DNA from: Microplitis mediator
Taxonomy: Eukaryota > Arthropoda > Insecta > Hymenoptera > Braconidae
Reading direction: 5' to 3'
Assembly: GCF_029852145.1 (NCBI RefSeq)
Contig: NC_079970.1
Span: 10,969,662 to 11,033,661 of the forward strand
Length of the DNA: 64,000 nt
A program made the translations under genes and the position numbers. Positions 22,927 through 30,100 of the stretch are shown piece by piece. The stretch's first letter is position 1, and each line of letters starts with the position of its first letter. The notes under the pieces were generated by a model, which ran no database searches, was not told where the DNA came from, and worked only from the letters and a program-made list of their open reading frames with translations.

Positions 22927-23396
22927 ATGTGTTTTACTCGTCAAACTATCGAGATTGCTGATCCGGAAATGGATCTTTTACCAGTTTTACTGGATGAAAT
23001 TTTGATGGAGGTGCGAGCTCGTTGGTACCTAGATTCGGATCCAATCTTTTTGTTCGTTTCTCATCAATATGAGGTTGACTGGATCCATTCGATAGCACCA
23101 CCCTTGCCCCCAATAGGAGCGGATGGTCGCGCTCTTACCTTACTAGAGGTATTTTTATATACTCATATTTTTCTTTATATAAGGAGGCATTCTTTAAAAA
23201 TGATAATTTTTGACCATTTTAGTATGTCGTGATCAACTTACATTGGTACTTTACGGACGATGTTCTAATTGGTAACAGCTATTTAATGGAAGTCTTGAGA
23301 TATATCCGTCGCATTCGAGGATGCAGAAATGATTTGCGTCTGTTAAATTCTACTCTGAAAGACTCTAGTATCGCCTGGCTTTTCAAAAGGCGCTAA
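22927..23396 (+). CDS. Antisense accessory gene B, two coding exons, 131 codons
   Basis: Exon 1 22,927-23,148 begins MCFTRQTIEIADPEMDLLP; exon 2 is 23,223-23,396. The 74-nt intron has a GTATTT donor and a CCATTTTAG acceptor. It is not a multiple of three and splicing joins codons exactly between GAG and TAT, replacing a short unrelated tail by 57 further codons rich in aromatic and basic residues and ending in KRR. AATAAA lies just after the stop (about 23,412). No family is recognised. Size, two-exon plan and phase-0 junction resemble gene C. Confidence 0.6.
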
Positions 23397-23611
23397 TGTT
23401 TTGAATTTGACAAAATAAATTGCGAACGAATTTAGAAAAATGTATAGCATTTTATTTGTTTAGTCTTTAAAAATCATTCTCATTGTTTTATTCTTAAGTT
23501 TAGTTTGTGTGACTTCGACAACCGTTCTCACGGTTAGCGCGTCTTGTTACTGCTGACGACGCGTTTATGCGTTAAGTCGGGCATTCAGTCATCTGATTTG
23601 TAACTAGTACA

Positions 23612-24091
23612 ATGTGTAAGTCTTTCGGTCAGAAGTATAACCTTGGGGATCCCATTTATTATTTTATAAGATCTTATTCCGAATTTATTTATATTCGGAG
23701 GATTTTTGAAATTTGGGCCCCCAACATTCATACTTGTGAGTGTTATGATGTTTGTGGTGTGCGTAATAATTTGCTACACGTAAGTGTTGAGGTGAAAGAT
23801 CTAGTTGATCGTGATTTTAGTGTTATTTAAAATGTCGGTTTGTTTGTCTAGTATTATTTGAGTCGGGGTTCTCTGCCGGACTGCCCATCCCGTCTAAAGC
23901 GTGAGCTTTTTCTGGCATGGAGCAAGCACCTTTGGAGGGAAAAGGACGAGGATTTGGATGATTGGATGGAGGATTGGAAATCCATTTCCTGGCTCTTTAG
24001 GGAGGATGGAGAGGACGAGCCGGAAGAAGAGGAATTCGAGATGGAGGAAGAAAATGGGGCAATTCAGCCATCACCAGCGTTCGCTGGGTAA
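23612..24091 (+). CDS. Antisense accessory gene C, two exons, about 135 codons
   Basis: Exon 1 starts at 23,612 (MCKSFGQKYNLGDPIYYF). A perfect GTAAGT donor at 23,780 and a TTGTCTAG acceptor ending 23,851 join in phase 0 to exon 2 (23,852-24,091). A second donor (GTGAAA, 23,792) would add four codons in the same phase. Exon 2 encodes a tryptophan-rich segment followed by a strongly acidic tail (EDEPEEEEFEMEEEN). Unspliced, exon 1 stops at 23,828 and exon 2 has no ATG, so splicing is the simplest reading. AATAAA follows at 24,146. No family recognised. Confidence 0.6.
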
Positions 24092-24525
24092 CCGAAATGA
24101 TGTTACCACTTGCAAGTCAAGTTCAGCTGTCGGTTTTCTCTTATTAATAAAAGGAAAATCAGCTTAAAGATCGTGCGTTCTTTCTTTTTAACCCAAAAAT
24201 TCACACATTCCAAAAATAACCGTATACAACTTGGATATGATTGAATATGCAAGGGTATACGTAAGGAAAACTTGGTTTTTCCTTTTTCTGTCTGAGTTTA
24301 AAGTTTCACCCCCTTTTTTTTTTGTTTCCCTTTTTTTTTTATTACGGCGCAATTTTCTAATTCGCCAGGTAAGTGTTCTTAGTTTATTATGGAACATATG
24401 ACTAATCTGAGGTGAGTAACATTCTGAAGTTGGTCTTGAAAGAAAAATTTCTTTCTGTTTACTGCTTCCATTTTCTTGTTATAGGTGGTGAAAAGGAGTT
24501 TTTTTTTTTTTTTTAAGGAGTTTCC

Positions 24526-24797
24526 ATGGGGTTTAAATTTTCAAAAGGAGAATTTGGCAGAGAAATGGCGTCCTGTAAGAAAATTTTTGTTAAGGCTGTG
24601 ATAATATTTGTCAGCGGCTGTCATCTGCGTTTGGATTCGCGCATGCGCTATGAAAGGTAAACGTTTAAATAATTTGCTTTAATTTCAAAAGTAATTTCGC
24701 GGTTTTTAACAGGAATTTACCAATTATCCTGTTTCCCTTTTTTGTTCAGGTGATTTTAAATCTCTTTAATAGTTTAGATATAAAAATCTATTATTAA
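24526..24797 (+). CDS. Possible fourth antisense gene D, 71 codons
   Basis: ATG 24,526 opens MGFKFSKGEFGREMASCK; a donor AAAGGTAAAC (intron from 24,657) and acceptor TTTTTAACAG (to 24,712) would join in frame to 24,713-24,797. The 56-nt intron is short but possible for insects. Exon 2 is hydrophobic and low-complexity, and the unspliced frame simply stops after 44 codons. Weaker than A-C; listed because it repeats their plan. Confidence 0.3.
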
Positions 24798-25081
24798 ATT
24801 TCTTTCTTTTTCTCAGAATCTATCTGGTAAACTTAAGTCTAGCAGTATATTTCTTAGTTAAAATTTTTTTCCTCTTTTTAAAATAAGGTGGTGGTAAAAT
24901 AGGAATCTTCCTCAAAGATAACTATAGATAAGTTTAAACGAATGCAAAAATTTGTAAATGTTTTCAAAAATGACCCCGAAAATTACTTCGGGATCAGTTG
25001 CTAATTAGTTAGAAGAAGATTGCTATTTCTACCACGTGAATTTTGTTTGATTATACATTATTCTTATCTTATTTAGGTTGA

Positions 25082-27103
25082 TTATATTGGTGCGTTAAAG
25101 TCGGAGAGACGGAGACCTCTGGATGTACGAGTTGGAGTTGTTCGCCGATTTGCAGAGAATGAGACATGAGTTGGTGTCGACGGATGATCTTGGAGTTCGA
25201 TGACCTCTGGTTGATCCTTGATTTGGACTGCCTTTGGTTTGAGATCGGAGGTACGTTTGGTTTCTGTTATTGTCTTATGAAGTACCTCGACTGGCTGCTT
25301 ATTTTTCTTGTAGGTGAAGCAACGCCTCTTGCCTGAGCAGATACAACACTTGAGGAAAACTGGCACGATGAGAATGACACACAAGATGACGAGGATAGAC
25401 ATATTTCCCGCCGTCATCGTTCGTTGTATCTCGTCCTCCTGATGATGCAGCGATATTTCAGACATCCGGTTTTCTGTTTCTTCTAGTCCTGCTCCCCAGG
25501 GTTGAAATTTATCGATTGTGTTTAACGGGTCGATGTTCTTTTTGAAGAGAAACCCTGAGACTTTGGGCTCCGCTGTTAAATTAGTTGACAGTGCTTCCAA
25601 GGTTAAATTTAACTTCGGCAGCGTGATATTCAGCTGGGTGATTTCCTCATCTATACTTTTGATTAAGTATTTTCCGTTTTTCATTTCACATCTGCCCTGG
25701 ATATGGATCATCCCTGTTCCATTGATGTAGTAGTCTTTTTCGACTGGGTCCAAACATTTGAGACTTAATTTTTCCTCTTTGCAGGTCGAGTAAGCCCAAG
25801 AGTTTGGTTGATTTAGCTTTATCCATGTAGTTTTGCAATCGGGGATAATGCGGATGTTGCAAGTTCTCGAAATATCTTCTGTCGATTTCAAGAGCAGCTT
25901 CATTTCGCAGTCGACTTCTTCAGGATCTTCTGTAGATTGAAATGGAATATCGGGACGACACGATAGATCTTCTCCGATGGTTCTGCATTTATTTATATAT
26001 TCAGAGTCTGCCAGGAAAAATCTTCGCAGGCCTGGATCTGTAACCAAGAACCTTTTGGATGGTAAGATGGTCAAAGTTTGAATTTTTCCGTTCACGTTTT
26101 CTGGTTTTGGCAACGGTCTCATTTCATACGATAGTAGCGGAATCTTGTGGAACAGAGGCAAGGTTACTATAATGAGTAAATAACCTTTTGCCCTCGCTAC
26201 CTTTACTGTCGATACTGCTGACAAGGTTGAGAGGTCCATCCTGTCAATCGGCTGAGGTGGGTTCAAATCAGGATGTTTCCGCATGATGTCGATCGTTGCT
26301 TTGTAAAGTTGTTTTGGTGATATCGCTTGAGGAGAGAGTCTGCCGGCTTTTGCCTCTTCGATGATGGTTTCGGCCTCTCTCAGGACTCGTAGGTGGTGAT
26401 TGGCGACTTCTAAGCGCTCATCCCCCAGCATGAGGACTTTCGTGACATAAACTACTTTTTCCAAGGAGTTTAGCGTTGCGTTTATGAATGCGTGAGTGAC
26501 GTCCGCGAGTTTGTTTAGATTTGACTGCATCTGAGCCTCACTCTGAAGGATGGTATTAATCTCACTCTTGACGATGTGAGTGGCGTTCTGTACCAGGTGC
26601 ACCATTTCGGCATTATCTTGGTATAACTTGTTAATTTCCTTATTAATGTGTTCTTTGTCTTCATAATCCATGGTCCCAAACAATTCTCGAGAAATCGTGC
26701 CTATGAAACCGAACCATGGAGCTCTCTGGTTACGGTCAAGTGGCGGTGTTTGAAAATTCGTTTCGTCGAGGAGTTGGTCTAAGCGATGCATGGCCTGATA
26801 TATTTGAACCTGTACCTCATTTATCATGTCGATTTTCAGATAATGCATGCAGGACCCGACGTCGATGATCTTGGCACAAGCGAGCATGGTTGAATGTATA
26901 TGTTCCAACTCGAAGGGGTACAGGTCCACCAACCCCTTGACGTTAATGGAAGAAATGATGCACCAATTTTCTTCAATCAAGTGAATCTTCTTAAATGGGT
27001 CATACATTAACCCTGGGTTGTCCGCCAATGGTTGAATGGTCATGACGTCCTTGGATTGGCTGCCTTCTATGATGATGGCCAAGAATATCAACAACGCCTT
27101 CAT
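25082..27103 (-). CDS. env: Env, class I F-type fusion glycoprotein of the element
   Basis: 673 residues, open throughout. It starts with a hydrophobic signal segment (MKALLIFLAIIIEG). A furin-like site RNQR at residues 124-127 is followed by a fusion-peptide-like APWFGFIGTISRELFGTMD, then long helical stretches. Near residue 575-597 there is a transmembrane segment followed by a cysteine-rich CCICS and a long basic tail. This is the architecture of baculovirus-F-like errantivirus Env, which in related elements mediates membrane fusion. The ATG lies 39 bases after pol. A good splice acceptor (TTCTCTGTTTCAG on the minus strand, ending 27,127) precedes it, consistent with expression from a spliced RNA. 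Confidence 0.88.
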   Translation of the reverse strand: MKALLIFLAIIIEGSQSKDVMTIQPLADNPGLMYDPFKKIHLIEENWCIISSINVKGLVDLYPFELEHIHSTMLACAKIIDVGSCMHYLKIDMINEVQVQIYQAMHRLDQLLDETNFQTPPLDRNQRAPWFGFIGTISRELFGTMDYEDKEHINKEINKLYQDNAEMVHLVQNATHIVKSEINTILQSEAQMQSNLNKLADVTHAFINATLNSLEKVVYVTKVLMLGDERLEVANHHLRVLREAETIIEEAKAGRLSPQAISPKQLYKATIDIMRKHPDLNPPQPIDRMDLSTLSAVSTVKVARAKGYLLIIVTLPLFHKIPLLSYEMRPLPKPENVNGKIQTLTILPSKRFLVTDPGLRRFFLADSEYINKCRTIGEDLSCRPDIPFQSTEDPEEVDCEMKLLLKSTEDISRTCNIRIIPDCKTTWIKLNQPNSWAYSTCKEEKLSLKCLDPVEKDYYINGTGMIHIQGRCEMKNGKYLIKSIDEEITQLNITLPKLNLTLEALSTNLTAEPKVSGFLFKKNIDPLNTIDKFQPWGAGLEETENRMSEISLHHQEDEIQRTMTAGNMSILVILCVILIVPVFLKCCICSGKRRCFTYKKNKQPVEVLHKTITETKRTSDLKPKAVQIKDQPEVIELQDHPSTPTHVSFSANRRTTPTRTSRGLRLSDFNAPI

Positions 27104-27126
27104 GGTGGTAAATTATTTCCTTGGAT

Positions 27127-27140
27127 CTGAAACAGAGAAC
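27127..27140 (-). promoter_or_regulatory. Splice acceptor for env
   Basis: On the minus strand GTTCTCTGTTTCAG ends at 27,127, 24 bases before the env ATG (27,103). Errantivirus env is known to be made from a spliced RNA. The donor was not located. Confidence 0.6.
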
Positions 27141-27141
27141 T

Positions 27142-30100
27142 TTATAAAGGTTTAGCCTTTTGATCGACAGCAGGTTTAGCCTTATTAGGGTTGACCAATT
27201 TTCGGTTCCCTTTGTCATTCAGGTAAATAAGACTTCCAAATTCGTTAATTTCGACAATTTCATAAGGCCCGGTGTAGTAAACATCGAGTTTATTTTTCCT
27301 CGGCTCTTTTAGAACATAAATAAAATCACCTACTTTAAAGGTTCTGGCATGTATGTGTCGATCATAACGAGTTTTGGAATCTTGTTTTGCCTTATTGAGA
27401 CAATCAGCAGCGATTTCTCTAACTTCTGATAATCTTCCCATAAGGTCAGCGAGATAATCAGAATAAGTTTCGATTCTGGAATAATCAGGGAATTGGGTTG
27501 GCAATCCAGCTCTTCGACCAAACATCAACTCAAATGGAGTGAATTTGGTAGAAGTATGCACATTTGTATTGTAACTCAACGCAGCAAGACCCACATATCG
27601 ATCCCAGTTCGGATACTTATCTGAAATTACCCGCAAAAAGTCTATCAATGGTTGATGGCTCCTTTCTAAGGATCCATTTGACTGGGGGTAATAACCCGAA
27701 GTCGTTAATCTTTGTATTTTTAAAGCTTTTGCAAGCTGTTGTATTATTTTCGAGGTAAATGACGTACCTTTGTCTGAGAGGATGACTCTCGGACACCCAT
27801 AATAACACATATATCGATCGACAAGGGCTTCAGCCACTGTTGTCGATCGGATATCGGGTATCGGGATCGCGGTTACGGCTTTCGAAAAGTTATCCTGGAT
27901 CGTCAGGATATGGACATTTCCACTTCTGGTCATTGGAAGTGGTCCAACGGTATCGATGGAAATTTTCTCGAAGGGCTCGAAGGGAGTATCGGTTATCATC
28001 ATTGGTTGTTTAGTTTTTATTCGCGTGAGTTTGTTTTTCTGGCAAATTTCGCATTTCTGGATAAATCTATAGATCTTTTCCTTCATGCCGGGCCAGTAGA
28101 ATCTCTCGCGGATTCGCCAATAAGTTTTCACGACACCTTTGTGGCCTGCTATAGGGCTACAGTGGTTTTCTTCGATGATTTTATCGCGTAATTCTTCGGC
28201 AGGAACTTCTATATTTCCTTCGCAAAGAGTTACCTCGATTGGACAATCGCCCAACTCTTGTATGAGATAAGACTTTATGTTCAAATCGTCGAAGTCATCC
28301 CCCTGTTTCGCTATGCGGAACGTATAAATCTCATGTTTGAACATGGATGCTCGTAGATTTCTTAGTCCTTCAATTAAACTTGTTAAGTCGATTTTTTCAA
28401 AATGATTTTTCTTGACGAAAACGGTAAAGATGGAACATTGACCCAATTTTGTGACAAGTACGTCACCCAATTTTGGTCTAGCCGCTTTCAGGTCTTCTCG
28501 ATTGATGAAAGTGAGATCTCTCAACAGCTTTGAAACTGGTTTCATCATTTCACAATCCAAGGACAGGAAATGCACCATGTGATCTCTCACATACGTGATT
28601 CCATCTCGACTGTCTTTGAATTTAATTTGATTTTTAGGCAGTTTCTGAGGTCTGTCAGATTCAGAGCCAGATGAAGAAGAAACTTCGGGCGGTGAGTAGT
28701 TTTGACCACTCAAATCTTCGGCTATGTCCGAAGATGGAGGGTCGAAGACGCACCATGGAGCTTGATTCGGAAATTTAGGTGGCAAATCATCATTCACAGC
28801 CGGCTCATCCCCCAGTTGTTCGTCAACAACTTCCGGATGTGTCACATGGCGAAGATCCGATTCATTTGCCTGCTCATTTCCGTCGTCTTGTTCTTGGTGT
28901 ACCTCTACTTGAATCACCGTGGCTTCGTCATATTGTGTGGTCTCTGATTGGTTTGATTGAGAAGAGCTTTCTTCCCCTCTCGTTAGATCTTTTGTAGAAT
29001 TTTTATTTGGTGATTTGGGTTGCTGGCTTTCGTTCAGCAACGTTTTGTTATTATCATTATTTTTTGGAGAAACTTCCCCCATTCGCTTGGGAGTTTCCCT
29101 TGGTGCTATACTGGAAGATGCAGCTGGAAAATCTTCAGTATTTAAGGTTTGAGAAGTAGAAGGTCTTGCTGTGATGGTAGAATTCCGATTGTCTGCTTCT
29201 ACATCGTCATTCCAATAGAAGGTTTTAGAATGGTCATCATATTCCAGTCCTTTATGCTCTTTCTGTGCAGCTCTCAACACAGTGTGTTTCCACATGGGAG
29301 TAGATGGGCTTGAACCACCACTTAAATATTTTTCGCGAAGTTTGGTAGCTCGCGACAACGGTGGAGTTGCTGGATTTGTCTCGACTTGGACTTCTGGTTC
29401 AGAGCAGCTGGCTTCGCTGGAGTCTTCATCTTCTTCAGTATTTTCATTATCTCGAAGAAATTCGTCTTCTTCTTCTTCTTCTATTTCTTCGGATTCGTCC
29501 GGGTCTTCGTTTTCATCGTATTTGTGCGGAAGGTAACTCTGTTCAAGATATTCTCTGACTTCTTTGGCCACCTGAGGGCTGACTACTGGCAGTGGATTGT
29601 AGTAGTCGTCTGGATGGACAGAGCAATCCGCTTCTTTATCTGGGATGTTAACGGTTCGTTGTTCAAGAGCTCTGTTGAAACGTTCGAATGATTTTCTCAA
29701 ATCTTCCCGCAATTGTTGTCGATCTATCGCCTCGGGCGAATTTTCATCCCCCTGATCGCTGGAGCTTTTATCCTGTTCGTTCATCAGATATTCTTCGTTC
29801 ATGAGTCGGACTGCTTCTTCTTCCTCCTCATCTGTTTCTTCCGAATTTGTTTCAGGTTCTGGTTCCGGATCTACTGGAGCTTGAGGTTTTGATGATGCGG
29901 GTGGTTGATTTTCTTCGAATACGTCGTCTTCAATACCCCCTGAAACGTCAGGTTCGGCGGTACTTATCTCACAATAATTTACCTTTTTCCGATTTGGGTT
30001 TAGTTCTGTGGCTCTTCTCATACGTAAACGAGAAGCAATTGTGTCACGAGGTTGTGGAGCGCTGTTGACACGGGGTTTATTTTTACCTCCCGGTTTTCGA

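Larger units (their letters stand above)
20570..25081. other. Accessory region between env and 3' LTR
   Basis: Four and a half kilobases with no sense-strand (minus) frame of note. On the plus strand, at least three small intron-containing genes are supported (21,210-21,725; 22,927-23,396; 23,612-24,091) and a fourth is possible (24,526-24,797). A GC-rich block with GAGAGAGAG lies at 22,170-22,320. The sequence next to the LTR (20,570-20,578, G-rich on the minus strand) is the likely polypurine tract. I see no flanking duplication that would mark the whole region as a separate insertion. Confidence 0.75.
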
